Source: Betaproteobacteria bacterium UBA1934 (GTDB lineage: Bacteria; Pseudomonadota; Gammaproteobacteria; Burkholderiales; Rhodocyclaceae). From it: a DNA stretch of 64,000 nt. The DNA is taken from assembly GCA_002337055.1 (NCBI GenBank), contig DDFG01000004.1, forward strand, positions 248,001 to 312,000, in the 5' to 3' direction. Numbering within the stretch: the stretch's first letter is position 1; each line of letters begins with the position of its first letter. Below the pieces are notes generated by a model. That model searched no databases, was not told where the DNA came from, and was given only the letters and a program-made list of their open reading frames with translations. A program made the translations under genes and the position numbers. This document shows positions 8,659-17,892 of this stretch, one piece after another.

Positions 8659-9029
8659 GAACGTTGCTCCAGCAGCGATTTGATCCGGGCGACCAGTTCC
8701 TTGTTCGAGAAGGGCTTGGTGATATAGGCGTCGGCGCCAATGGCCAGGCCGCGGGCGACCTCTGCATCTCGCCCCTTGGCGGTCAGCATGACGACAACCA
8801 GCCCGGCCAGCGCCGGATCGGCGCGCAGCGCCTCGCAAACCTCGTAGCCGGATTTCTTCGGCATCATGATGTCGAGCAACAGCACATCGGGCTTGAAAGC
8901 CGCCACCTGTCGCAATGCCTCGTCGCCGTCGCGCGCGGCGGCAACGACGAAACCCTCGCGCCCGAGCACAAACTCGAGCGAGACGACGATGTTCGGTTCA
9001 TCGTCGGCAATCAATATTCTATGCGCCAT
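8655..9029 (-). CDS. Single-domain response regulator (CheY-like receiver)
   Basis: The 124-residue protein is a lone receiver with the acidic pair D9-D10, phospho-acceptor D53 in LLLDIMMPK, T83 and K105 in TKPF. There is no output domain. The ATG at 9029 lies inside the end of the kinase gene (11-base overlap), so kinase and receiver are co-translated and probably partners. Characterised CrbS systems use a LuxR-type CrbR with a DNA-binding domain; here the signal must pass to another protein, most plausibly to the following PAS-exonuclease, which is encoded with a 4-base overlap. Confidence 0.9.
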   Translation of the reverse strand: MAHRILIADDEPNIVVSLEFVLGREGFVVAAARDGDEALRQVAAFKPDVLLLDIMMPKKSGYEVCEALRADPALAGLVVVMLTAKGRDAEVARGLAIGADAYITKPFSNKELVARIKSLLEQRS

Positions 9030-11742
9030 CGTTTGCTTCCTCTCTGGACAGCGGTAGATCGAACACAAAGCAGGCGCCTCCACCCGCCGCAGCCTCGACC
9101 CACAGGCTGCCGCCAAACGCCTGCACGATCTCGCGGCTGATGGCCAGCCCGAGACCCGTCCCTTTTGGCTTGTTGGTCAGGGTGTCGCCGCCCTGACGAA
9201 ATCGCTCGAAAATCGCTTCGGCCTCCGCCGCTCCCACGCCCGGACCGTTGTCTGCGACCTCCACCCGCACGCGCCCGTCGTTTGCCGTGGCGCGTACCTC
9301 TATACGGCCGGTTTCCGCCGCCACGAACTTGACGGCATTGGAGAGCAGATTGAGCATCACCTGCTTCAGTCGGTCGTGATCGGCGGCGACGATCCATCCG
9401 GGCTCGGGCGGCGCGACGGCAACGGTCAGCCGCTTTTCACGGAATATGGGCTGCATCGCCTCCACCGTCTCGCGCACCACGGCGGCAAGATCGACCGGCG
9501 CCTGCCGCCAGTGAATCTCGCCCGAGCGGATCTTGGCCATGTCGAGAATCTGGTCGATCAGGCGCGAGAGGCGCTCGCTCTCGCCGATGACAATACTGGT
9601 CAGCCGCTGGCGGTCGGGCATTTCGATGTCCGGATCGTCGTGCAGCGTTTCCGACAGCGAGCGGATCGCGGTCAGCGGCGTGCGCAGTTCGTGCGACACG
9701 GTGGAGATGAAGTCATCCTTCATCTTGTCCAGCTCGAGGAGGCGGGCATTGGCGCTGGTCAGTTCATCGGTGGCCTCCTGCAACTGGCGCGATTTCTTCT
9801 CCAGTTCGCGGCTATAGGTACGGACCTGCGAGGCCTCGTCCAGAATATCCAGCACCTCTTCGACGCCCACGGCCTCTTCTTCGACCAGCGAGCCAACCAT
9901 GACGCGGGCGCTGGCCGAACCGATGGCGCCCGCCAGACGGGTCTCGGCGAACTGGACGAATTCCGCATCCGCCGGCAGCTTGCGCCAATCCGGCTGCCCG
10001 TGCGTGCGGGCATAGGCCACCAGCAGGCGGCGCGTGCGCTCCACACCCAGAAAGCGGTCCATCAATTGCACCAGTTGCTCCATGGAAGCGCTGCCTCGCC
10101 ACAAGCGCCCCTCCAGCGGGTTCATGCGGTGCCGGAAGGCATCGACGAATTTGTTGGCCTGGCTCGCTTCCAGCGCCGTCTGGCGGGTGGAAGCCGAGAC
10201 GCCGAAATAGAGCCCCAGGTTGATCAGCAAGCTCCAGAACAGGCAATGCGAGACCTCGTCCAGGCCCTCCAGACCCAACAGGGCTTGCGCCTTGAACATT
10301 GCGATGCCAAACAGGCCATGATCGAGAAAGCCGCGTTCTATCCAGCCCGATTGCGCGAATGACGGCAACAGCAGCGTGTATAGCCAGACCGCGAATCCAC
10401 CTGTCAGCCCGGCGATGGCGCCCTGCGCGGTGCCGCCTTTCCAGTACATGCCGCCCAGAATGGCCGGCGCAAACTGGGCCACGGCGGCAAAGGAGATGAG
10501 GCCAATGCCGACCAGCGCCTTGGCTTCGCCTGCCAGTCGAAAATACACATAGCCCAGTAGCAGGATCAGCGCGATCGCGATCCGGCGAATCAGGATCAGC
10601 GTGCGCGAAATGTCGCTCTGGCCACCCTCCTGCATTGCCGGACGGCGAAGCAGAAAGGGCATCACCAGATCGTTGCAGACCATGGTCGACAGCGCGATGG
10701 TCTCGACGATCAGCATACCGGTCGCCGCCGAGAGTCCGCCGATGAAGGCAAGCGCCGCAAGGAACTGGTGCCCGTGCGCATAGGGCAAGGTCAGGACGAA
10801 GGTATCGGCGTCAACGCCTTGTCCGCGAAAGGTCAGCGCACCCCCCAGGGCCAGCGGCAGCACGAAGATGTTGATGGCCAGCAGATACAGCGGAAACAGC
10901 CAGAGCGCGCGACGCAGGTGCGATTCGTCGACATTCTCGACGATGGTGATCTGAAACTGGCGCGGCAGGAAGAGCACCGCAAAGGCCGAGAGCAACAGCA
11001 CGGCCAGCCAGCCCGGCGAGAACGAATCGGGCAGACGCAGCAGCGATGCCAGTTCCGGCTCCGCTGCGGCGCGCTGGAAGAGATCGCCGAAGCCGTCGAA
11101 CAAACCGTATACGACGAACAGGCCGACCGCTCCAAACGCGACCAGCTTGATCACCGACTCGAACGCAACCGCTGCGACCATGCCCTCGTGCCTTTCGGTG
11201 GTATCGAGGTGGCGGGTGCCGAACAAGATGGCGAACAGGGCCATCACCGCCGCGATGGCCAGAGTCGAATCGCCCCACCACGGCAATTCGATGCTGGGCG
11301 CGCGCTGAAAAAGCACGTTCAGGCTGGCGGCCACCGCCTTCAGTTGCAGGGCGATGTAGGGCACCACGCCGACCACGGCGATGATGGTCACCAGCACCGC
11401 CAGTTGCTGGCTCTTGCCGTAACGCGATGCCACGAAATCGGCAATCGACGTGATGCGCTGGCTCTTGCTGATGCGGATCATCTTGAGCACCACGGTCGAA
11501 AACAGAAAGACCAGCGTCGGCCCGAGATAGACCGGCAAAAAGACCAGGCCTCCGCTGGCCGCGCGCCCGACGCTGCCATAGTAGGTCCAGGTCGTGCAGA
11601 ACACGGCCAGCGAAAGCGCATAGACATTGGCGCTGATCACCGAGCGGCCGGCGTCGGCGCGGGCATCCGCGAAACGCGCCACGACGAACAGTAGCGCCAG
11701 GTAGGCGACCGAAAACAGGGCGATCATCCAGCCCGGCAGCAT
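9019..11742 (-). CDS. SSS-family sodium/solute-symporter-type sensor histidine kinase (CrbS/CbrA-like)
   Basis: The 907-residue protein has an N-terminal half made of about 12 membrane segments of the sodium:solute symporter family, and a C-terminal kinase. The kinase has an H-box SHELRTPLTAI, N-box NLLSNAVKF, and G-boxes DNGPGVG and GTGLGLAI. This transporter-kinase architecture is that of CrbS, MxtR and CbrA, which control acetyl-CoA synthetase and carbon use in Vibrio and Pseudomonas. The acs gene lies just upstream, behind a terminator. Transport or binding of a small carboxylate as the input is inferred. The start directly abuts the stop of the small membrane protein gene. Confidence 0.9.
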   Translation of the reverse strand: MLPGWMIALFSVAYLALLFVVARFADARADAGRSVISANVYALSLAVFCTTWTYYGSVGRAASGGLVFLPVYLGPTLVFLFSTVVLKMIRISKSQRITSIADFVASRYGKSQQLAVLVTIIAVVGVVPYIALQLKAVAASLNVLFQRAPSIELPWWGDSTLAIAAVMALFAILFGTRHLDTTERHEGMVAAVAFESVIKLVAFGAVGLFVVYGLFDGFGDLFQRAAAEPELASLLRLPDSFSPGWLAVLLLSAFAVLFLPRQFQITIVENVDESHLRRALWLFPLYLLAINIFVLPLALGGALTFRGQGVDADTFVLTLPYAHGHQFLAALAFIGGLSAATGMLIVETIALSTMVCNDLVMPFLLRRPAMQEGGQSDISRTLILIRRIAIALILLLGYVYFRLAGEAKALVGIGLISFAAVAQFAPAILGGMYWKGGTAQGAIAGLTGGFAVWLYTLLLPSFAQSGWIERGFLDHGLFGIAMFKAQALLGLEGLDEVSHCLFWSLLINLGLYFGVSASTRQTALEASQANKFVDAFRHRMNPLEGRLWRGSASMEQLVQLMDRFLGVERTRRLLVAYARTHGQPDWRKLPADAEFVQFAETRLAGAIGSASARVMVGSLVEEEAVGVEEVLDILDEASQVRTYSRELEKKSRQLQEATDELTSANARLLELDKMKDDFISTVSHELRTPLTAIRSLSETLHDDPDIEMPDRQRLTSIVIGESERLSRLIDQILDMAKIRSGEIHWRQAPVDLAAVVRETVEAMQPIFREKRLTVAVAPPEPGWIVAADHDRLKQVMLNLLSNAVKFVAAETGRIEVRATANDGRVRVEVADNGPGVGAAEAEAIFERFRQGGDTLTNKPKGTGLGLAISREIVQAFGGSLWVEAAAGGGACFVFDLPLSREEANDGA

Positions 11743-11937
11743 TCAGGCCCTTTCCCGCTCGGCCAGCCAAGCCGCCAATCCGATCAGCAGCGCCCAGATG
11801 CCGAAGAGGTAAACGAAGGCGCCGGGCAATCCTGCCAGATGCCCGCCCGGCAAGCCCAGCAAGGGATAGTTGAAGAGCGTCAGCCCCAGACCGCCCAGCA
11901 CGGTGAGGCGTACCCGCAATTTTCCGCCTTGCCGCAT
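11743..11937 (-). CDS. Small membrane protein at the head of the sensor operon
   Basis: The 64-residue protein (start ATG, MRQGGKLRV) has two predicted membrane segments, roughly residues 10-30 and 35-57, and ends in a charged AERERA tail. It abuts the kinase ATG, so it is the first gene of the sensor operon. A GTG start at 11967 is possible but would place the start inside the stem of the acs terminator, so the ATG at 11937 is preferred. Small membrane proteins occur at this place beside SSS-type kinases; the function is unknown. Confidence 0.7.
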   Translation of the reverse strand: MRQGGKLRVRLTVLGGLGLTLFNYPLLGLPGGHLAGLPGAFVYLFGIWALLIGLAAWLAERERA

Positions 11938-11948
11938 GCGAAACCCCC

Positions 11949-11985
11949 AAAAGAGAACGGCCGACACGTGCCGGCCGCTCTTTCC
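11949..11985 (-). terminator. Rho-independent terminator after acs
   Basis: On the minus strand AGAGCGGCCG and CGGCCGTTCT form a 10-pair stem (one G-T pair) around the loop GCACGTGT, followed by CTTTT. It lies 36 bases after the acs stop and before the small membrane protein gene, so acs is probably transcribed separately from the sensor operon. Confidence 0.75.
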
Positions 11986-12020
11986 AGCCGCCGGCGCAAA
12001 GACCGGCCACTATCGACGGA

Positions 12021-13988
12021 TCAGACGGATTGTTTCAACTGATCGAGGATGGCCGGGTTTTCCAGCGTGGAGGTGTCCTGCGTGACTTCTTCACCCTTGG
12101 CCAGGGAGCGCAGCAGGCGCCGCATGATCTTGCCAGAACGGGTCTTGGGCAGGTTTTCGCCGAAACGGATGTCCTTGGGCTTGGCAATCGGACCGATTTC
12201 CTTGGCCACCCAATCCTGCAATTCCTTGACCACCTTCTTGGCATCTTCACCGGTCGGGCGCGCGCCCTTCAGCACCACGAAGGCACAGATGGCTTCGCCG
12301 GTCATCTCGTCGGGGCGGCCCACCACGGCGGCCTCGGCCACACGCTCGTGCGCCACCAGGGCCGATTCGATTTCCATGGTCCCCATGCGGTGGCCGGAAA
12401 CGTTCAGCACGTCGTCGATACGGCCGGTGATGGTGAAATAGCCGGTCTTGGCATCGCGGATGGCGCCATCGCCCGCCAGGTACAGGCGGCCGCCCAGATC
12501 TTCGGGGTAGTAGGAACGCTTGAAGCGGTCGGGATCGCCGTAGATGGTACGGATCATCGACGGCCACGGTTTCTTGACGACCAGAATGCCGCCCTGGCCC
12601 CACGGCACGTCGGAACCGGTTTCATCGACTACCGCTGCCTGAATCCCTGGGAAGGGTAAAGTACACGAGCCCGGCACCAGCGGCGTCGCGCCCGGCAACG
12701 GCGTGATCATGTGGCCACCGGTCTCGGTCTGCCAGAAGGTGTCGACGATCGGGCAGCGGCTACCACCGACGTTGTCGTAATACCACTGCCAGGCGGCCGG
12801 ATTGATCGGCTCGCCGACCGAACCGAGGATGCGCAGGCTGCTCAGATCGTAGCTCTTGGGATGAACGGCGGCATTGGAATCGGCCGCCTTGATCAGCGAG
12901 CGGATGGCGGTCGGCGCGGTATAGAAAATGGTCGCCTTGTGATCCTGGATCATGCGCCAGAAACGACCGGCATCCGGGTAGGTCGGTACGCCCTCAAAGA
13001 CGATCTCGGTGCCGCCGCAGGCGAGCGGCCCGTAGGCGACATAGGTATGCCCGGTCACCCAACCGATGTCGGCCGTGCACCAGAAGATGTCGCTGGGTTT
13101 GTAGTCAAAGGTGTATTTCATCGTCAATGCGGCATGCAGCAGATAGCCGCCAGTCGAGTGCTGAACACCTTTCGGCTTGCCGGTCGAACCCGAGGTGTAG
13201 AGCAGGAAGAGCGGGTGTTCGGCTTCGACCCACTCCGGCTCGCAGGCTTCCGGCTGGCTGGCGACGACATCGTGCAGCCACTGGTCGCGCCCGGCGACCA
13301 TGTTGCATTCGCCGCCGATACGCTGAAGCACGATGACGTTCTTGACCGATTCGCAACCGCCCAGCCCGAAAGCCTCGTCGACAATCGGCTTCAGCGGCAG
13401 GGCCTTGCCGCCGCGGAACTGGCCGTCAGCCGTGATGACTGCTACGGCGCCGGCGTCGTTGATACGGTCGCGCAACGAGAGCGCGGAGAACCCGCCGAAG
13501 ACGACCGAGTGCGTCGCGCCGATCCGCGCGCAGGCTTGCATGGCCACCACGCCTTCAATGGTCATCGGCAGATAGATGACGACCCGGTCGCCCTTCTTGA
13601 CACCCATGCCTTTGAGCGCGTTGGCGAGCTTGCCGACGCGGCCAAGCAGTTCCTTGTAGGTGACGCGAGTCACGTCGCCGCTATCCGCCTCGAAGATAAT
13701 GGCGGTGCGGTCGCCCTGCCCGGCTTCGACGTGGCGGTCCAGGCAGTTGTACGAGACGTTGAGCTTGCCATCGGCAAACCATTTGTAGAACGGCACGTTG
13801 GATTCGTCGAGCACCTGTGTGAATGGCTGCTTCCAGCTCAACAGCTCGCGGGCGTGGCGCGCCCAGAAACCGGCGTAGTCCTTCTCCGCCTCGGCACACA
13901 GGGCGTTATAGGCGTCCATGCCCGATACCGCGGCATTCTTGACGACCTCTTCGGACGGATAGATAAGGTGCAGGGATTCGTTCGACAC
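12021..13988 (-). CDS. acs: Acetyl-CoA synthetase (acetate--CoA ligase, AMP-forming)
   Basis: The 655-residue cytoplasmic enzyme activates acetate to acetyl-CoA through acetyl-AMP. The AMP-binding signature YTSGSTGKPKG, the WCTADIGWVTGH core and the C-terminal PKTRSGKIMRR are present. The lysine of the last motif is the acetylation site known from other Acs proteins. Length is normal for the family. The start is a GTG preceded by GAGGAG at a spacing of about 6 bases. It is followed by a terminator and then by the CrbS-like operon, which is the expected regulator of acs. Confidence 0.97.
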   Translation of the reverse strand: MSNESLHLIYPSEEVVKNAAVSGMDAYNALCAEAEKDYAGFWARHARELLSWKQPFTQVLDESNVPFYKWFADGKLNVSYNCLDRHVEAGQGDRTAIIFEADSGDVTRVTYKELLGRVGKLANALKGMGVKKGDRVVIYLPMTIEGVVAMQACARIGATHSVVFGGFSALSLRDRINDAGAVAVITADGQFRGGKALPLKPIVDEAFGLGGCESVKNVIVLQRIGGECNMVAGRDQWLHDVVASQPEACEPEWVEAEHPLFLLYTSGSTGKPKGVQHSTGGYLLHAALTMKYTFDYKPSDIFWCTADIGWVTGHTYVAYGPLACGGTEIVFEGVPTYPDAGRFWRMIQDHKATIFYTAPTAIRSLIKAADSNAAVHPKSYDLSSLRILGSVGEPINPAAWQWYYDNVGGSRCPIVDTFWQTETGGHMITPLPGATPLVPGSCTLPFPGIQAAVVDETGSDVPWGQGGILVVKKPWPSMIRTIYGDPDRFKRSYYPEDLGGRLYLAGDGAIRDAKTGYFTITGRIDDVLNVSGHRMGTMEIESALVAHERVAEAAVVGRPDEMTGEAICAFVVLKGARPTGEDAKKVVKELQDWVAKEIGPIAKPKDIRFGENLPKTRSGKIMRRLLRSLAKGEEVTQDTSTLENPAILDQLKQSV

Positions 13989-14133
13989 AGTTGTCTCCTC
14001 GTTGGCTTTCCAATTCTTAGGTTAAGTGAACGAACCGCCCGGCGCCGACGCAACCGCGCAGTCCGACGATGGAAAGCATTAGACGAGCATAAACTTACAA
14101 CGCGCTTACAGCCCGCCCGAGGCGGCGCGGGAG

Positions 14134-14691
14134 TCAGTCCAGCGCCAGATAACGGACTTCGACGATGTCGATTTCGCGCCAGCCCAGCGGGCTTTGAAAG
14201 CGAACGGTATCGCCTTCGCGGGCCTTCAGCAGGGCGCGGGCGAGAGGAGATATCCAGCTGATGCGTCCGGAGGAGGCATTTGCCTCGTCGATACCGACGA
14301 TGGCATAGGTGTTTTCGGCGCCGTCGCCGTCACAAACAGTGACGGTCGCCCCGAAAAAAACCTGATCGTTGTCGCCCTGCGCGGTCGGGTCGACCACTTC
14401 GGCGATGTCGAGCCGTTTGGTCAGAAAGCGGATGCGGCGGTCGATCTCGCGCAGACGCCGCTTGCCGTAGATGTAATCGCCATTTTCGGAGCGGTCGCCG
14501 TTGGAGGCGGCCCACGCCACAACCTCCACGACATGCGGGCGCTCGCGTTTGACGAGATGTTCCAGCTCGTCTTTCAGCCGGGCGTGGCCGGCGGGCGTAA
14601 TGTAGTTCTTGGTGCCGACCGGGAGGCGCTGGGCGGGTTCGAGGTCATCCTCGTCGTCGCCGTCGCTCTCCCGCACGAAGGCACGGCTCAT
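14134..14691 (-). CDS. greB: Transcription elongation factor GreB
   Basis: The 185-residue protein contains the GreA/GreB N-terminal coiled coil, with ASNGDRSENGDYIYGKRR at its tip, and the C-terminal FKBP-like domain (ISWISPLARALL). GreB stimulates transcript cleavage by stalled RNA polymerase. The N-terminal extension MSRAFVRESDGDDEDD is typical of GreB in betaproteobacteria. The ATG overlaps the TGA of the upstream gene (TGATG), so the two are translationally coupled. Confidence 0.93.
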   Translation of the reverse strand: MSRAFVRESDGDDEDDLEPAQRLPVGTKNYITPAGHARLKDELEHLVKRERPHVVEVVAWAASNGDRSENGDYIYGKRRLREIDRRIRFLTKRLDIAEVVDPTAQGDNDQVFFGATVTVCDGDGAENTYAIVGIDEANASSGRISWISPLARALLKAREGDTVRFQSPLGWREIDIVEVRYLALD

Positions 14692-15008
14692 CAATAACCG
14701 ATGGCGTAAGCGGCGACGTCGACGCGAATCACCTCACGGCCGAGAATCATGGCGGCATACCGCACAAACTGCTCCGCCCAGGGCGTCTTGCCGGCAAAAC
14801 GTTGTTCCCCTGCGTACTTGGCGACAGAGAGAATGCGGTCGACAATCAGCACCTTGCCGGTCGGCGTGGCGACATTACAGCCGAGATCCTGGAACTCCTT
14901 GTTGAACCACAGACGGGCTTCATCTTGCGTGGCACCGATGGTGCTGGAGTCGAATTTGTAGACGTACTGCGTATCCTTGCTAAACGACACAACGACCTGA
15001 TGTTGCAT
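14691..15008 (-). CDS. Conserved hypothetical protein, coupled to greB
   Basis: The 105-residue soluble protein starts at an ATG (MQHQVVVSF) preceded by GGGAGAGG. It has no signal peptide and no membrane segment, and I do not recognise a family. It has a mixed alpha/beta look with conserved-looking VLIVDRILSVAKYAG and a C-terminal segment rich in Val, Ala and Tyr. The stop overlaps the start of greB, so expression is linked. No function is proposed. Confidence 0.6.
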   Translation of the reverse strand: MQHQVVVSFSKDTQYVYKFDSSTIGATQDEARLWFNKEFQDLGCNVATPTGKVLIVDRILSVAKYAGEQRFAGKTPWAEQFVRYAAMILGREVIRVDVAAYAIGY

Positions 15009-15076
15009 GAGCCTCTCCCAAAGCAGATGATTTGTGGGTATTCTATACCAAGGAGCCACTTTGTCAGGAACTCCCG

Positions 15077-15298
15077 ATGACAACCCGAACACTGAGCGAC
15101 GCAGAGATTGCAGAAATCAAGGCACATTTGCAAGAGCTCGAGATCGAACACCGAGACTTGGACATCGTCATTGATCATCTTGAAGTCTCGCCGCCGCCCG
15201 ATGAACTTCTCGTTCGCCGCCTGAAGAAGCGCAAGCTCGTATTGAAGGATCGCATCCTCCAGCTGCAGGAAATGCTCGTTCCCGATATTCCCGCCTGA
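15077..15298 (+). CDS. YdcH-family (DUF465) small protein
   Basis: The 73-residue protein is highly charged and predicted to be two helices forming a hairpin (LSDAEIAEIKAHLQ, then LKKRKLVLKDRILQL). The HxDLD-like core (EHRDLDIVIDHLE) and the C-terminal LKKRKLxLKDxI are the marks of the DUF465/YdcH family. The start ATG at 15077 has AGGAA upstream. The role of the family is not established. It is followed after 15 bases by a plus-strand hypothetical gene. Confidence 0.8.
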   Translation: MTTRTLSDAEIAEIKAHLQELEIEHRDLDIVIDHLEVSPPPDELLVRRLKKRKLVLKDRILQLQEMLVPDIPA

Positions 15299-15313
15299 GG
15301 CCCCGCCTTTCCG

Positions 15314-15817
15314 ATGCAGTTTCTGGGCGATGCCGACATCGACGCCACAATTGCCGACGCGAGCCGGCTGGCCGCCGAAGCCGTTGCCCGTTCGGTCAAC
15401 CGCATGGATGCGACTCGCCTGGCCGCATTCGATGCGGCGCTGCAAGCCGAAATCGCCCGACTGCTGAGCGACCACCACGCCGGGGAATCGCCCCTGGTGC
15501 TGGGGCCGGATGCCTTCGGCGACCCGTTCGACCTGGCCGCCCTGCCGCTGGCGCGGCCAGGCACGGGTTACGCCGTCCAGTATCTCGACACCGACACCCT
15601 GCTCGACCGCGAGCGTCGCTGTTTCGCACCGGTCCGCGACGCCACGCTGCGCGCGCTGTTTCCGCGCTTCGACGATGCCTATGACGCGGCCCGGCTATGG
15701 GTACGCGCGCACCCCGAGACGCCGTTTCCACCGCCGCTGGCGATTGTGCCGGCATTTTTCGACGATCTGATGCAGCGGCACGTACTCATCTACGGCGTGC
15801 TGACACAGGCCCCCTGA
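15314..15817 (+). CDS. Hypothetical protein
   Basis: The 167-residue protein is acidic and alanine-rich with no signal peptide, membrane segment or motif I can assign. The N-terminal third looks helical (IADASRLAAEAVARSVNRMD). Codon use resembles the neighbours, so it is probably a real resident gene. It follows the DUF465 gene closely and could be co-transcribed with it. Confidence 0.55.
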   Translation: MQFLGDADIDATIADASRLAAEAVARSVNRMDATRLAAFDAALQAEIARLLSDHHAGESPLVLGPDAFGDPFDLAALPLARPGTGYAVQYLDTDTLLDRERRCFAPVRDATLRALFPRFDDAYDAARLWVRAHPETPFPPPLAIVPAFFDDLMQRHVLIYGVLTQAP

Positions 15818-15934
15818 CCGGCTGCACTTGCACCCGAACGCGCACAGCGCAACAATGCACCATACCTCGCCGCCGCTTCACCGAACGCGTGCCGCGTCTG
15901 CTGTTGTCCACCCCGTTTTTCGGAGACCCCCAGA

Positions 15935-17023
15935 ATGACCACCCTGTTTGATCCCATCCAGATTGGCGACCTCGCGCTCAAGAACCGTATCGTCATGGCG
16001 CCGCTCACGCGCAATCGCGCCATCGAAGGCCTCTGTGCCGGCCCGATGACCGTCGAGTATTACCGGCAGCGCGCCAGCGCCGGCCTCATCATTTCAGAAG
16101 CCAGCCAGATCAGCCCGACCGCGCAAGGCTATCTGGATACCCCCGGCATCTACACCGACGAGCAGGTCCATGCCTGGCGCAAGGTCACCGACGCCGTGCA
16201 TCAGGAAGGCGGCCGCATCGTCATCCAGCTCTGGCACGTCGGCCGTATCTCGCACACTTCGCTGTTGCCTGCCGGCACCGTTCCGGTCTCCTCCACCGCC
16301 CGCGTGGCGGCGGCCAAATCCTTCACGCGCGAGGGATTCCTGCCCACGTCGACCCCGCGCGCGCTGGCCGATGAGGAGTTGCCGGGCATTGTGGCGGACT
16401 ACCGCCGCGCTGCCGCGCGCGCCATCGAAGCCGGATTCGACGGCGTCGAAATCCACGCCGCCAATACGTACCTGCTTGAGCAATTCCTGCGCGACAGCAT
16501 CAACGACCGCAGCGGCCCTTATGGCGGCAGCATCGAAAATCGCGCCCGTCTGCCGTTGGAAGTGACGCGCGCCGTGGTGGCCGAAATCGGTGCTGGCCGC
16601 ACCGGCATTCGCCTGAGCCCGCAAACCACCTTCGGCGGCTCGGCGCCGCTGGACAGTCAGCCGCAGGCGCTCTACAACCATGTGGCCGAACAGCTCGCGC
16701 CATTGGGGCTGGCCTATCTGCACGTCATTGAAGGCGAGACCGGCGGCCCGCGCCAACCAGAAAATGTCGCCGCGTTCGACTACGGCGACATGCGCCACCG
16801 CTTTCCCGGCCCATGGATGATCAACAACGGTTACACGCGCGAAGAAGCGCTGACGGCAGTTGCCAGCGGCGCGGCCGATCTGGTCGCCTTCGGCCGTCCA
16901 TTCATCAGCAATCCGGACCTGGTTCGCCGTCTGCGCGAGAACGCGCCGCTCAATGAAGTGCATTACAACAAGCTGTATGGCGGCGGTGCGGAAGGATATA
17001 TCGACTACCCCGCCCTCGCCTGA
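15935..17023 (+). CDS. Old Yellow Enzyme-family FMN ene-reductase (NemA-like)
   Basis: The 362-residue TIM-barrel flavoprotein carries family motifs: N-terminal LFDPIQIGDLALKNRIVMAPLTR, the substrate-binding HAANTYLLEQFL with the His-Asn pair, RDSINDRSGPYGGS, and the FMN phosphate-binding GAADLVAFGRPFI near the C-terminus. Members reduce activated alkenes, N-ethylmaleimide and nitro compounds with NAD(P)H. It stands alone, convergent with nifM, with a shared terminator between them. The physiological substrate cannot be told. Confidence 0.93.
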   Translation: MTTLFDPIQIGDLALKNRIVMAPLTRNRAIEGLCAGPMTVEYYRQRASAGLIISEASQISPTAQGYLDTPGIYTDEQVHAWRKVTDAVHQEGGRIVIQLWHVGRISHTSLLPAGTVPVSSTARVAAAKSFTREGFLPTSTPRALADEELPGIVADYRRAAARAIEAGFDGVEIHAANTYLLEQFLRDSINDRSGPYGGSIENRARLPLEVTRAVVAEIGAGRTGIRLSPQTTFGGSAPLDSQPQALYNHVAEQLAPLGLAYLHVIEGETGGPRQPENVAAFDYGDMRHRFPGPWMINNGYTREEALTAVASGAADLVAFGRPFISNPDLVRRLRENAPLNEVHYNKLYGGGAEGYIDYPALA

Positions 17024-17035
17024 GCGATCTTCCCT

Positions 17036-17071
17036 CGGAAAAGACCTCCATCCGGCCCGGCTGCCGGATGG
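17036..17071 (-). terminator. Terminator between nifM and the OYE gene (probably bidirectional)
   Basis: CCATCCGG and CCGGATGG (17048-17071) form a perfect 8-pair stem. On the minus strand the stem is followed by AGGTCTTTTCC, which suits the end of the nifVWZM operon; on the plus strand it lies just after the OYE stop, without a long T-run. Confidence 0.6.
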
Positions 17072-17079
17072 GGTTCGGC

Positions 17080-17892
17080 TCAGTTGCTGAGCGAGCGTAT
17101 CCACTCCTGCTGAACCCGGCGCAGGCGCTGGTCGGTCAGCTTGTCCACCAGTTTGCGGCGCACCGCCGCAAAAGGCAGCAAGCCACCGGCTTCGATCGCC
17201 TCGCAGCGAAGCACGTGCAGCCCCATCGGCGAGGCCGTGACCGGTGAGTTTTCATGGCAGGCCAGCTCAAACGCGACGGCGTCGAGCGACTCGAACAACT
17301 GCCCGCGCGGCAGCTTGCCCAATCGTCCGCCGTCCATCGCAGTCGGACAATGCGAATGGCGCAGCGCCGCCGCGGCGAAGTCTTCGAGACTCGCGCAGGT
17401 CCGGCGCAAGGTGTTCAGACATTCCAGCGCCGCCTGCTGCTCCTGAAGATTGTTGAAGGTCATCAGGATGTGCCGCAACTCGCGCTTCTCCGGCCGCGTG
17501 AAGCGATCCGGATGGCTGTGATAGTAGATTTCTGCCTCGGTGTCATTGACGCGACGCACCCCGGCTACGACGCGTTCCAGCGTGTTTTCGATCACCACAT
17601 CGCGGGCGATAGCCGCTTCCAGCCCCACGAAATCCAGCCCGGCCCGCCGCAGATCGGCCTCGAATTCGCCGGCTTCGCTGTAGCGAGCGCGGATCTCGGC
17701 GATCCGGCCCGCGATGGTGTCTGGCGTCGCCACCACCCCCGTCGCCTCGCGGCTGCGCAGGATGCGCCGTTCGAGGCTGTTCTGGCGGCTGGCCATCGCC
17801 TGCACGCGGCTTTTAGCCTCGGTGTCGAGGGCTTCCGGCGGCTGCCGGTACATCTCCCACGACAGTTTCAGTTCAAGATAGGCGCGATCCAT
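17080..17892 (-). CDS. nifM: NifM, PpiC-type peptidyl-prolyl isomerase for nitrogenase Fe protein maturation
   Basis: The 270-residue protein has a helical N-terminal half and a parvulin domain (about 130-245, with ELRHILMTFN, CPTAMDGGRLGKLPRGQL and GLHVLRCEAI). NifM is known to be needed for accumulation of active NifH in Azotobacter and Klebsiella. The ATG at 17892 follows AAGAAG and lies within the end of nifZ (20-base overlap). It is the last gene of nifVWZM and is followed by a terminator. Confidence 0.92.
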   Translation of the reverse strand: MDRAYLELKLSWEMYRQPPEALDTEAKSRVQAMASRQNSLERRILRSREATGVVATPDTIAGRIAEIRARYSEAGEFEADLRRAGLDFVGLEAAIARDVVIENTLERVVAGVRRVNDTEAEIYYHSHPDRFTRPEKRELRHILMTFNNLQEQQAALECLNTLRRTCASLEDFAAAALRHSHCPTAMDGGRLGKLPRGQLFESLDAVAFELACHENSPVTASPMGLHVLRCEAIEAGGLLPFAAVRRKLVDKLTDQRLRRVQQEWIRSLSN

